A stretch of DNA of 47,179 nt, from contig NC_049985.1 of assembly GCF_000003815.2 (NCBI RefSeq), positions 14,254,261 through 14,301,439 on the forward strand, given 5' to 3'. The position numbers and the translations under genes were made by a program. The notes under the pieces are model-generated. The model searched no databases. It was given only the letters and a program-made list of their open reading frames with translations, and was not told where the DNA came from. Of the stretch, positions 34,401-45,535 are shown piece by piece (within the stretch, counting starts at the first letter, position 1; each line of letters starts with the position of its first letter). This DNA is from Branchiostoma floridae. Taxonomy: Eukaryota; Chordata; Leptocardii; Amphioxiformes; Branchiostomatidae.

Positions 34401-36640
34401 TATAGAATTTCTAATTGATACAATATGCATAATAGGAAGCTTAAAACATATTCTATGGTGGGATAACAAAATGTCATATTTCTCTCTGATCGACAGAAAC
34501 CAAGAGTTCCTTGGCTGAAAGTGTTCTCGTCACTTCCGGCCTGGGCTCTCATCGTTGGACAATTCTATTCCAACTGGTCCAAGTACTTTTTGCTTACCCA
34601 ACTTCCAAACTACATGAAGAATGTGCTGGGTTTCAACATCAGAACGGTATGCTCAATGACTCATTTGTGCTGTGTCGTGTAAAACAGATATTAAACTTTA
34701 TTTAACAGATACAATGTATGGTAACTAATACACACATCACAGTTGAACTTTAATAGTATGATTGCTAATATCTAACAATTCAGCTAAAGTACTGATGAAT
34801 AGCAGTATAGACATTCTAACTATGCATACTAATACTCCAGAATAAGATAACAGTCTGCAGGAATGTTTAACACTGTCTTGTTTTCAAGTTAATGGAGTTG
34901 CAACGTTATATAAATTGGCCAACATATGTAGATATATGAACAGGACATATAAAGGAAGATGGCATCGTTTCTGTAGCTTAGCTTTTACGTCATTTACTCT
35001 AGTAGAACCATAACACATCCTTTCTATCCTCCAGAACGGCTTGCTGTCTGCTCTTCCCTTCCTTCTTGAGATGGTCTCCATGTTGGCGTCAAGCGTTGCA
35101 GCTGACCGCTTGATTCAAGGCGGGAAAATCCCCAAGGTGTGGATAAGAAGGGTTATCGTTATCACAGGTGATGTAGTATTCTCTTCCTAATCTTACTGTA
35201 CCTTAGATTGCCCCAACACTTACCAACAGTTCCCCAAAATTGTTGTCAATTCAAGTTACGTCGGCCATTTTGGATCTCCCGGGGTCATCTGCGGTCATTG
35301 CACCAAAACGAGGCATGTTAGGATTGAACTTATTATAGTATATCATAGTATAGGTAGGCCATCTTCAGTGGTAGGTTTGCCCTGAAGAAGCTAACAGACT
35401 TTGTCTTGGTTGTCAGTAAAGATCGTTGCTATCATGTGTCGATCAATACTTTTTACCTTATTGTTGATGATACAGGATGTATCGGCATGGTGACATGTGG
35501 ATTGGTCCTGGCAAACCTGAGTGGATGCAATCCTTTCGTCGCCGTCGCCTTGCTGTGTCTGCTACAGGCCTTTTATGCCCTAACAACATCAGGTATGCGT
35601 GCTGTCCATGTTGAGTTCGCGCCCAGATTCAGCGGGGTGACATTTGCACTGGCCAACACGGCAGGAACTCTTCCCGGCATCTTCGCTCCTCTGCTGGTCG
35701 GATTCATCACAGAGAATGATGTGAGTACCTGATAAACAGTAATAGTACAACGTGTCTCAACACAACTCAACACAACACAATACAGCACAACCCAGCACAT
35801 GGCAGCGGAATACAAAACAGTACAGCACAACACAGCATAGCACAAATAAGACAACACAACAACTTGATACAGTACAGCATGACACAAAACAGCACAATTC
35901 AACACCGCTTGACCGACCATGATAATAGACAAAATGATAAGGTCGTTTTTCCTTCGAGTGTTCTCAGGATCGATGAACTATGGTTTGACATCTTCGTTGT
36001 TGTGCGTACGTGCCAATATGCTCTTGTGTTAATAAAGCGAAATGTATTTTTGGGCCCATTTAGCCAACGGTTGGTGCCTGGTCCAAAATCTTCTACATAG
36101 GAGCAGCCATTCAGGGCCTGGGAGGGATTTTCACCGTGGTGTTCATGCGCACTGACGTTCAGCCCTGGGCTCGGGGAGAGGGCGACGAAGAGACCAACAT
36201 CCAGGATAAGGTTTGTAATGAAGGTTCCTCACGGTGTTTCTGACAACTTAAAGAAGACAGCATTGACATTAACATTTGCATTCTATTTGGGATTACTAAG
36301 CTTTGCCTACTTTGTATAGATTTCCTTAAATGCTACAACTACTTTGTCACACATTATCTCACACCATCATACCTAAATGACGAAGAGGTATCAAGCTACC
36401 ATTTTCTGGTACAGAGATTTCAGTTATCATTTTTTATTGCCATCTCCTCCTTGCGTAATGTGAGAGATCTGAATTTGGTTACAAATCAAACTTTTCTAGC
36501 CTAAATTTAGACCGGTAGTACTTACCTATAACGACTGAATAACGTATAAAAACCGTTCTCATATGTTTTTGCAGGACCTTGTCATCACCAATGAACATGC
36601 CGAGAAGCAGGTTGTGGAGATGCTTAGCACCAAATTATGA
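31465..36640 (+). CDS. SLC17 sialin-like transporter, copy 5 (complete)
   Basis: Complete, 525 residues. Exons: 31465-31557, 31791-31991, 32576-32659, 33012-33167, 33289-33376, 33546-33632, 34206-34333, 34497-34646, 35035-35167, 35476-35720, 36064-36210, 36575-36640. A second in-frame ATG follows at 31471. Leader ends KKGSCCL. Helix 1 [14 protein letters not shown]; sequons NSS, NQS and NTS follow; helix 2 [11 protein letters not shown]. The loop after helix 4 reads GVLGRWAPP, with L where all other copies have W. Helix 7 has [16 protein letters not shown], and exon 10 has [17 protein letters not shown], closer to the usual family form than copies 1-4. The last exon is short (21 residues): the NVELAGSK-type start is missing and splicing enters at DLVITNEH. 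The tail is STKL. Closest to copy 6. Intron 10 has an ACACAGC-rich repeat. Confidence 0.92.
33790..34080 (+). repeat. SINE-like interspersed repeat, intron 6 of copy 5
   Basis: GTCCAGAACAAAAGGTAC, TTCTGCTATAGCACCATGGC, AAAATTGACTTTGAACTTTG and ACCGGGAAACAAATCC, then tandem ACAGACAGAC. Same series as at 29580 and 43605. The CAGA tract is probably the element's 3' tail. Confidence 0.5.
35752..35905. repeat. A/C-rich short tandem repeat, intron 10 of copy 5
   Basis: Degenerate 5-10 base units of the CACAA/CACAGC type (CAACACAACACAATACAGC). Copy 6 has the same kind of tract in the same intron (42465-42660). Confidence 0.8.
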
Positions 36641-37595
36641 GTAGTCTAACCATGACTTGAATTGTGTAGAACATTCAATTCAGAAAGCTATCTGTGTTGC
36701 CGGATGAAAAGTCAGAATCATAATACATGTAACATGACTGACATGGTCGATGTCTATTTGTAATTAACAACGCGAGTGACAAGTGCGAACTTTTCATTTA
36801 GAATAAGGTTGCATTCAAGAATTTAAGACTTTGTTCTCAAATGAAAAAAATGTTGTATCCTATGATTAAGCTGCATATACCCTGTATGACGCAAGCTTAA
36901 AGGCGGTGAAGTCTTGATCTACTTGTAGTAGTCCAAAGGTGAGGATAAGCGATTGCCTACTCATTCTACCCACATGTAATGTGTTGATGGGATGAAGTAT
37001 TTTACATCTCCATTGTAATATATTACACAATTCAGCCTATAGGTTACGATGTTTTACAAATAAATCATTCTCTCTCACTCTTAGCATATCTCTTTTAAAT
37101 ATTTCTTGTGAAAGACAAGTGATGCAATTTTAACGGCTTTCAATAAAAGCATAGCAGGGCACAAATATATCATTTAAGTAATCTAGAGCCTACGTTTTTA
37201 GAATATGTAACTCATATGTTAGATATAGATTGCTTGTCTCAAAGGTTTTGACAAAGTGTATTGACATAGCATGGGGAGCGGTTGCTTTCTAGGACCTTTC
37301 TATCAGTAAAACATCATACACTCCTGTATTACCTGTAATCACGAGTGGTATATTTTGCATTAATCTGTAAGTAGTGGGCCAAATCTGAGAGTAAAAAAAT
37401 GAAGTCATTCTGATTATAAAAATGAATGGTCGGGCGCAGTTTCCAACATGCAGCATGTACCTCTCGCAAAGGTTATCTATTAGGTACATTTTTGTTATCT
37501 CCCGTATGTAGCAACTTTGCCCTTTGTCATGCTTTGACATGTTGTAAGTGCAGCACTAGCACCATTGTTCAGTCGGAAAATCAGATACCCTGAAG
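36641..37595 (+). promoter_or_regulatory. Copy 5 / copy 6 spacer with conserved promoter blocks and presumed exon 1 of copy 6
   Basis: After the copy 5 stop, GATCTACTTGTAGTAGTCC and AAAGGTGAGGATAAGC (36917-36950) and ACCCACATGTAATGTGTTG match the conserved upstream stretch of copies 2 and 4. Nearer the gene are GTAAGTAGTGGGCCAAATC (37368), CCCTTTGTCATGCTTTGACA (about 37519) and GTTCAGTCGGAAAATCAG, ending CCCTGAAG at donor GTAGGT (37596). Possible poly(A) signals are at 37061 and 37142. No coding sequence is seen. Confidence 0.45.
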
Positions 37596-38113
37596 GTAGG
37601 TCTTTATACGCCACTGTTAATGACAAGAACACGGTGGCATAATTATGCAATACCATAGTTGTAATCATTGCCTGTTGCTAGACTATTCATTGAACGTAAT
37701 TATTCTTTGTGGACATACAAGGTTGGTGATTAGTTGCTATGTCTCTGAGTTCAGATGTCAAAACCTACACGTTCATTTATGTGCTGAGCGGTGCTGTATA
37801 ACTAATCACAGACTCGTTAACGTTGCACTTACGTGTACCAAATATTTCATAATCATTTGTTCTATAGAATGATTGAGGTAAATTCAATAGACTACACATA
37901 ATAATTGTGTTCGATAGTTAGTCCATCTATTGAATGTAATCAACTTCGCTTGTGGCCGGCTCCATTTCTGTCGATTCCATATCTAAATGTATTGTATAGT
38001 CATTGTGGTCTCCTTGTTAAATGCAATGTTACTTACGGATGATAACGTTAATGCTAATAATAATGTATACAACACATGTAGAACTTCGAAAAATAGGCAC
38101 GACAAGCAACGAC

Positions 38114-41100
38114 ATGGCGGCATCGAATGTTGATGATAAAAATGAGACAAAACCAGACGAGGACTCCAAAAAGAGCAGCTGTTGTCTGGTAATGTAGAAT
38201 ATTTTGCTTTATATACCTGCCGAACATTCATAGCAGACTTTTTTTGTATTATTTTCACATGTGGAATAATGGCAAAAAAAGTCTGCAATATGTACACAAT
38301 ATGTACATATTGTCTTCAGCATTATGGTACGGCTTGAAATTACAATGGCTCTAGCGCAATATTTGCAGAAAAACTCATAAAATAATCATAGAATGTGGTC
38401 TAAGTGGTTTTATAGTATATAAATGCAGAAATCCGTGCTTTATCTGAGCGTATTTGACTCTGATCTTATTGCAGCTGGCCGACAAGACACCGGCACGATA
38501 TATCTTGTCATGCGTGTTTTTCCTGGGCATCATTACGTTAGTCACAACCAGAAACGGATTCAGCGTCGCCATTGTTGTCATGGTGAACAGTTCATCGTCC
38601 GCTACACCTGTCAATCAAAGCACCGCCGCCTACCAACTCTGTCCGAGCAGCGGGTCAGGAAATACCTCCGTTCAGGTAAGAAATTAATCATTTTCATATT
38701 TCCTATTCACTTTCTCGCAATCATATTCCTATATAGAAGAGTGACACTTTAACGTTATATATCAAGACATTGCAAGGGAAAATCAAATGAACAAAGTCAG
38801 CAGGTACTACTTTGTCATCAATGTCATATATGAACCATGCAAGGTGCAACGTTCATAACATATGTATGGGGTGGGTGATCTTTTTCACTATATGTATGAT
38901 CTGGTTGTGATTTCAGAGCGTGGAAGGAGAACTAGAATGGAGTAAAAGCCTGAGGGGAACTCTACTGGGGGCGTACTATTATGGCTACATCATCACTCAG
39001 GTGAGCGGTTTAGACAGGTATCTTTGTATTATAAAATTAATGTAGAGAGAAATTTAAAGACAAAAGAAGTCATCTGTGAATACACTCTAGAAGAAGATTA
39101 GCCACAATGTTAAATTTTATATTATCCTTGGGGAGACTGGAATTACATCATGAAAACTGGTTAAAAGCTACAATCTTGACCTTCAACCAATGTATGTACG
39201 TACACGTGTTCCTTATCCTTTGCATCTGGTAAACACAAAGGTCGTTGGCGGTGTGTTGGAGCAGAAGTTGGGCGGCAAAATCGTGTACGGTACGGGCATG
39301 TTGGCGATAGCTGCCCTGGACGCTCTTGGTCCCGTTGCCTCCAGGGCGAGCCCTTGGGCCATGTTTGCTGTCAGATTCATTATGGGACTGGTATCTGTAA
39401 GTTATCATCCTACACAGCTTGAATTTTCAGAGAGTAATGATAGTCGAGTTGTATTTCGAAGAAGACATTTTATAACATTTATCACATTATCATTTTACCT
39501 GCATTTTAGGAATAACTTAGAATTGATACACCTTTCCTCCAGGGGGTTCTATTTCCCACCATGTACGGAGTCTGGGGCCGATGGGCTCCTCCAAACGAGA
39601 GGTCGAAACTTCTAGCAATTTCCTACATAGGTAACTACAGTTCTAATCTATCCTTTATCAATTTGGAAAATCATCCTTCCTTCTCTTCATAAGAAGTAAA
39701 AAAAAGTACAGTTGCTTGCTTTTAGGCTTTATTCATAAATTGTACTGCGCAGCCCGTCGGAATCTGGATAATCATGTTGATATTTTGTTTAAGGTCTTAT
39801 GCTGCATTTGAACATGCCATTTTCTCTATGCCATTGTAGGGTTGCCCATAGGGAACATCATCAACTACCCACTGGCGTCCTTCCTGGCTGCCGAGTTGGG
39901 CTGGGAGTATATCTTCTATATTCCTGGTAAGCAATTCTAAACTGTACCCTTCATCCCCATGCCAAGCCGCATAGCAGTGTATCAATGGAATAATGCTCCG
40001 CGCGTGAAGGTTTTGACACCTTATGTGCAGAGAAATGTTTTTAAGCAAGACTGCTCAATACCATAGCATCATGCGATCACTTACGAGGTTTGGGTCACTA
40101 TAAAGTATAAACAATAACGAGAGCATCTTTGGGAAGGTTTTCATAAGGTCATAAACCCAGCCTATCAAAACCAGCACTCCCAAGGGAACTGCAAGTAAAT
40201 AGCAATCAAATTCTTAGCATGAAAGTTCATCTGTGTTGGTAGAATACATAAATTTTATAGAAATTGCTGAACTTTCTTTCCAACGCTGAATTAAGCTATA
40301 GGGACTTACCCTCTAAAACTTACATTGGTGAGACGGAACGTGCACTGAAAACTAGGTTCCTCGAGCATCGGCGTCCTTATACCCCCCGATTCGATCGGAC
40401 GATGAGTCTGCGAGCTCTAAATTACAAGGAGGCATGACCCTGACGGTAAGGGGGAACTCTGCCATTTCTTCGTCGGCATCAGGGTCATGCCTCCTCGTAA
40501 ATTAGAGCTCGCAGACTCGTCGTCCGATCGAATCGCGCCTAATGTGAGGGGGGTATTAAGCCCCGTTTACAAATCAAGAATTTAGCTCCGCCGAGTTGTC
40601 AGCGAGTTCTAAATTACGAGAAGGTATGACCCTGATGCCGACGAAGAAACTCTGCCATTTGTTCGTAGGCATTAGGGTCATGCCTCCTCGTAATTTAGAG
40701 CTCGCTGACAACTCGGCCGAGCTAAATTCTTGATTTGTAAACGGGGCTTAGCTCTGTCAAATCGTCTGAGGTGTCGCAACATGTACAAATAGAGTCTCCG
40801 GGACACTCCATTTCGTTGGACCAAGTCAAATCCTAGACTCAGAACAGGATTTCTTCCCGCGATGAGTGAAGGAGGCAGTGTACATCAGAGCCCACCGGCC
40901 CACATTCAACAGAGACGGCCGCGGGCGGCGACATAGACTTTCTGATACTTATGACCCCCTCCTGCAAAAGTGGCGTGTTCCTGACGTCACTGCTGGAGAT
41001 AGAGAGGGTCATTCTGTGAACAAGGTCGACGGAGTTTGACCGAAAATTTAGAGGGTAAGTCCCTATAGCTTAATTCAGTGTTGGAGAGAAAGTTTAACAG

Positions 41101-43430
41101 TTTCTACAAAGCAAGCAAATTGTTTTATATAAAGTTATCATGACTCTACTCATCAATTGCCGATAGGAGGTTTTGTAGCAGTCTGGCTGGTGGTCTGGCT
41201 TCTCCTGGCTTACGACTCGCCTGCGAAACATCCAAGGATCCTGGAGGAAGAACAGAAGTACATCGAAGACAGCATCGGGGTGAAAGTAGAACAGGTATAG
41301 CAAGCAAAACTGTGATCAGTTGCTTCAAAAGCTGTATACATCATATCGTGTTTTTTCTTACAGCTATTTTGATTGATACCACATTCATGATTTTGATATT
41401 GAATATATATCTTATGCTTTGAATGATAACAGACCCCCTACCTTTTCTCTGACAGAAACCAAGAGTTCCGTGGCTGAAAGTGTTCTCGTCACTTCCGGCC
41501 TGGGCTCTCATCGTGGGACAATTCTCTTCAAATTGGGGCAACTACTTTTTGCTCACCCAACTTCCAAACTACATGAAGAATGTGCTGAGGTTCGACATCC
41601 AAACGGTATGTTGTGAAGTGTCATGATAGCTCTCAGTTTGTTTAATACCAATCGTCGTTGCGTAATGTAGCCTGTTGACCTCTCACTGCCCATGTGTAGA
41701 AATCGATGTTCCGCAAGGATCCTCCTTTGGCCCCAACCTACCTCGATTAATACTTGTACAACATGTAAACATCTGCTTGCATGGAATTCTCAATCGATGA
41801 TTTGATTGCATATCGTTCATGCCTAAAAGTCGGACTGCAAGAGTTAATGAGATAGGGAAGGGTTGGCATGGTTTAGTGTTACAGTAGCACTTAGAATTCC
41901 ACTAGACCTAGCCGCAGTGATTCTAAAAATTCCACTATACTCATAACATTGTCTTTCTGCAATCTAGAACGGCTTGCTGTCCGCTCTTCCGTTCGTCCTT
42001 GCCATGATATCCATGTTTGCGTCAAGTGCGGCAGCTGACTGCATGATTCAAGCCGGGAAAATTCCAAAGGTGTGGATAAGAAGGGGGTTCGTTATCACAG
42101 GTAAGATATGCAGCAACTCAAGATCAAGTTTTTAAAACCACAGTGTACCTATACGACATAAGATGGTGATCAATGTATTCTATTGTTGATGGTTTTCTCT
42201 GCACAGGATTCTCCGGCATGGTGGCTTGCGGTGTGATCTTGGCAAACCTGAGCGGATGTAACCCTGTCGTCGCTGTCGCCTTGCTGTGTCTCATCCAGGC
42301 CTTTAACGCCCTGACGACAGCCGGCATGCGTGCTGTCCATGTTGAATTCGCACCAAGGCTCAGCGGAGTCACCTTCGCTCTGGCCAACACGGCAGGAACT
42401 CTTCCCGGCATCTTCGCTCCTCTGTTGGTCGGATTCATCACAGAGAATGATGTGGGTACCTAGCATAGCACGACACAGCACAGGATAGCACAAGACAACA
42501 CACCACACCACAACAGCGTCAGTACTACACAGTAAAACACCACACCACACTACACATCGCAACACAGCAAAGTACAGTGCAATACAACACAACACAACAC
42601 ATCATGCACAATACAACGCAAAAGGCACAACTCAGCACAACACGACTTACAAGGACACAAAATGACACAAACACAGCTAGACCATTAATATATTTTCCAA
42701 TGGCCTAATTTTAAAATCAACCTTTTTTGCATGAGGACTACGGTATATTGGAATAGTCCGTTTGTGTACCTGATTTCGGAAAACAAATGGCCTGCAACCA
42801 TTTTACGTCGATTACTGGGCATCTTTGCTTTGAAGCCTGGCCCATTGTTGCACCTAGTACTTTTTCTTGATATATTTGTGCACCCTTTCAGCCAACTCTT
42901 GGTGCCTGGATGAAAATCTTCTACATAGGAGCGGCTCTTCAGGGCCTGGGAGGGATTTTCACCGTGGTGTTCATGCGCACTGACGTCCAGCCCTGGGCTC
43001 TGGGAGAGGGCGACGAACCCAACATCAATGACAAGGTTCGTATGAAATTTGAAGCCGGGTCAGAGTGGTCTTTGTAGGCATGAAAACACGTTTTCCTCTT
43101 TCTTTTGATAATGAGATTACAGGTTCTATACACGCGAATGTTGTGTTGGAAAGTTAACAGTCGTTGTTGTCATGTCATTCGTCAACATGAATGGGGATCT
43201 TAACATTTGATATTATCAAATAAAGGAATGGATATTCGCCAACATCACTGGTGTCTATAGGCTTATGCTGTATCATAAAGGTACGTTCTATTGATATTGT
43301 GGAAAACAACAACGGGTATCATGTGTTTTTACAGGCTAAAGAGCTGGCCGGTTCCAAGGACCTCATCATCGCTAATGAACACACCGAGATGTCAACACAG
43401 GGTATCGAGATGTTCGTCACAAAATTATAG
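38114..43430 (+). CDS. SLC17 sialin-like transporter, copy 6 (complete, ancestral start lost)
   Basis: Exons: 38114-38188, 38475-38675, 38917-39000, 39241-39396, 39543-39630, 39840-39926, 41167-41294, 41456-41605, 41968-42100, 42207-42451, 42892-43035, 43335-43430; 528 residues. The start used by the sister copies is ATA here (at 38093), and the second ATG of copy 5 is ACG, so translation should begin at the conserved internal ATG (DMAASN), shortening the leader by seven residues. Helix 1 [14 protein letters not shown], helix 2 [11 protein letters not shown], loop [13 protein letters not shown]. Exon 9 reads [10 protein letters not shown] where all others have ADRLIQ. Exon 8 ends VLRFDIQT instead of VLGFNIRT. 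Exon 11 has [10 protein letters not shown]. The stop is TAG and the tail FVTKL. Intron 6 contains a Penelope relic with nested MITEs. AATAAA at 44058 is a far poly(A) candidate. Confidence 0.9.
40378..40557. mobile_element. Foldback MITE A nested in the Penelope relic
   Basis: TTA, then TACCCCCCGATTCGATCGGA, GAGTCTGCGAGCTCTAAATT and GGCATGACCCTGACG. After the middle comes the complement (CAGGGTCATGCCTCC, AATTAGAGCTCGCAGACTC, GTCCGATCGAATCG), ending GGGGGGTA then TTA. The 3-base TTA flanks suggest a PIF/Harbinger-like MITE. A shorter relative is at 46887-46988. Confidence 0.65.
40560..40748. mobile_element. Foldback MITE B, directly adjoining MITE A
   Basis: AGCCCCGTTTACAAATCAAG at the left and CTTGATTTGTAAACGGGGCT at the right, with long internal complementarity (GAGTTGTCAGCGAGTTCTAA, ATGACCCTGATGCCGACG). 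The core ATGACCCTGA and CTAAATTAC segments are shared with MITE A, so the two are related. TTA flanks both sides. Confidence 0.65.
42465..42665. repeat. A/C-rich short tandem repeat, intron 10 of copy 6
   Basis: CACGACACAGCACAGGATAG, CACCACACCACAACAGC and ACAACACAACACAACAC. Degenerate units, same position as in copy 5. Confidence 0.8.
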
Positions 43431-43604
43431 ATAAACTGATCCTTTTTGTGAACATTTTATTAACGAGGTTTTTATTAGCTTTTGCACACTATTACCGTGT
43501 ATTGACTATTTGTAGAGATGTAGAATGAAGTTACGAAAGGTCCTGTCCTTTTGCCGTGTCGATTATGTAACCAGCATTTTACCGCTTTGTTATTTCATGA
43601 CATC

Positions 43605-43830
43605 AAAATCTATTGCCACGATGGTATCAAGACCATATCCAGAACAAGATACAAGAACCGAATTAACGTTTAAAAAAAAAAGAAAGCGGCCAGGAGCCCT
43701 TTTGATGCTCGAGGACGTTGAACTTTGTCTTGCAAAAACCTACCCACATTGCAAATATGATCGCAATCCATTGGGAGGTTCTTACGTTATGCTGACCATA
43801 AATATCCGGAAACGGACACAGAGACGATAG
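43605..43830 (+). repeat. SINE-like interspersed repeat after copy 6
   Basis: ACATCAAAATCTATTGCCAC, CCATATCCAGAACAAG, GGCCAGGAGCCC, GTTGAACTTTGTCTTGC, ACCTACCCACATTGCAAATA, TCGCAATCCATTGGG and ATATCCGGAAACGGACACAG. Parallels 29580 and 33790. An open frame of about 100 codons crosses it but carries no recognisable domain, and I do not call it a gene. Confidence 0.5.
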
Positions 43831-44199
43831 ACCGGTTGATACTTCTTTTTCTTGATATATTTGTGCACAATGAAAACAGTATCTCAGTTTTTTTTTATCG
43901 AGGTAAAAGCAGGGGGGGGGGGTACATTCTCAGACGTTTGCATCGCGTTGACTCCTAATGTTGTACACCACAAAGTCCATTTGATCACTTAAGTTGACTT
44001 TGGTAAGGTAGAAGGTAGTTCAACATTCCAGCTCAGCTCTTGGAATGAACATCTTTGAATAAACATCTTCAACGTCATTACTCGTATTCATGATTTATAA
44101 TCATAATGATGTGTATGGACATAGCATGGGTTGCAGTAAGACGTTTTGATAGCCCTATCAGTAAAACATTACAGCCCTGCATTGCTTGACCTGAGATTG

Positions 44200-44455
44200 A
44201 ACCTGTACGTAGTGGTCCAAAGGTGAGTCTCAGGGTAATAATGAAGAGTCATTCTGTTTATACAAGTGAAAGGTGGGCCGTAACTCGCCAAAAGACATAC
44301 AGCGTCTATACCTACCCGTGACTGGTACACACGCAGAGGTTATAGGTACATTTAGGTTTCCCGTAGCAACTTTGTTAACCCTTTGTCGAGGCATTGACAG
44401 GTAGTCAGTGCGACACTAGGCTATAATCGTTGTTGGAAGGTCTGATATCGTGAAG
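44200..44455 (+). promoter_or_regulatory. Conserved promoter region and presumed noncoding exon 1 of copy 7
   Basis: GTACGTAGTGGTCCAAAGGT and GAGTCATTCTGTTTATAC, then GTAGCAACTTTGTTAACCC with GTCAGTGCGACACTAGG, and finally GGAAGGTCTGATATCGTGAAG with donor GTAGGT at 44456. The order and spacing match copies 5 and 6. The interval 44456-45186 is intron; it resembles copy 6 at TCTCAGACTTTAGATGTCAA and otherwise holds nothing I recognise. Confidence 0.5.
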
Positions 44456-45196
44456 GTAGGTCTTTACACGATGCTGTTTCCATACCCAGAATACGATGAC
44501 ATCATTACTGTCCAATGCCGTAGAGGTAATCATTTGTAGACAACAACGTTGTTGTAGTTGCTATGTCTCAGACTTTAGATGTCAAAACTTACACATTCAG
44601 GTATGCTCTGAGCGATGCACGTATCAGTACTACAGCTTCACAATCAATCTTTCGACTTGCTGTGGTATTGATTTCTAGGTGACAGAAAGGTATTTGCATA
44701 AGGAATAAGTGCTGTGTTAGGGTCTCCTAGCAGGTTGGGCCTCCTAGCATGTTGGTATGGAACTGAAGGATCATTTTTAAAAAATATGTCTAACACAATA
44801 TGCAAGTACAAGTCTCAATGATAATGTTTCTGACGTAGGGAGACTACGGTGCTGTTACCCTGGAGTGGCATTTGGGTCACACCTTGAAATGACCTTCAGT
44901 TGTAAAAAAGGCCAACAATCATCATCAAAACAAGATGCTAGTTTGTATTGTTGATGCAAAATGCCATATTTTGTAAGAGTTGAATAATGGTAATGATATA
45001 CATGTGGCATCATGTGTAAGTTAATTCACCGTGAATGTCACATGCATGCATTATGTAAATGTGGACGAAATCTGCATTGAACTAAAAAAAAAGCTCAAAT
45101 ATTTCATGGATGTATGAGGTCTCCTAACTCTTGTTAAGTATACTGTGACTTTTGGATGGTATGTGCTATAATGTGTAGGACACAGTACTTGGGAAA

Positions 45197-45292
45197 ATGG
45201 ATACGGGAAGCAAGGACATGGCGTCATCGAATGTTGATGATAAGAATGAGACAAAGCCAGACGAGGGCTCCAAAAAGGGAAGCTGTTGTCTG
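45197..45292 (+). CDS. SLC17 sialin-like transporter, copy 7 (first coding exon only)
   Basis: The 32-residue leader MDTGSKDMASSNVDDKN, ending KKGSCCL, is in the family's exon 1 form with donor GTATGT. An acceptor ACACAG precedes it by about ten bases. It is closest to the leaders of copies 5 and 6. The rest of the gene should begin just after the window: the last 70 bases (AGAATGTAGTCAATACC, TTTCATGGCATAGA) match copy 5 intron 1 at about 31706-31740, which lies about 50-85 bases before its exon 2. Intron 1 here is swollen to almost 2 kb by a foldback-like insertion and an assembly gap. Confidence 0.8.
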
Positions 45293-45535
45293 GTATGTAG
45301 AACATTTGTTAGGTGTACCTATTATCGGTGTACCGAAAGTGCGAAAAGAAACGAAAAGGAGCGAAAAGGAACGAAAAGGAACGAAAAGGAGCGAAAAGGA
45401 ACGAAAAGGAACGAAAAGGAGCGAAAAGGAACGAAAAGGAACGAAAAAGAACGAAAAGGAACGAAAAGGAACGAAAAGGAAAGTACCGAAAGTGCGAAAA
45501 GGAACGAAAAGGAAAGTACCGAAAGTGCGAAAAGG

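Larger units (their letters stand above)
40219..41106 (+). mobile_element. Decayed Penelope-like element with nested MITEs, intron 6 of copy 6
   Basis: Starts TGAAAGTTCATCTGTGTTGG like the element at 15370. Inverted ends of 60 bases lie at 40258-40317 and 41047-41106 (CTATAGGGACTTACCCTCTA and its complement). Inside, [18 protein letters not shown] is read up to about 40372, then two foldback elements interrupt, and the frame picks up near 40770 with VSQHV, ESPGHS and, after frame damage, [25 protein letters not shown]. It is a GIY-YIG Penelope relic with frameshifts. A target duplication is not clear. Confidence 0.8.

Noticed and set aside
43525-43830. Open frame of about 100 codons after copy 6
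   Set aside because: It overlaps an interspersed repeat also found at 29580 and 33790, with no domain or splice context.
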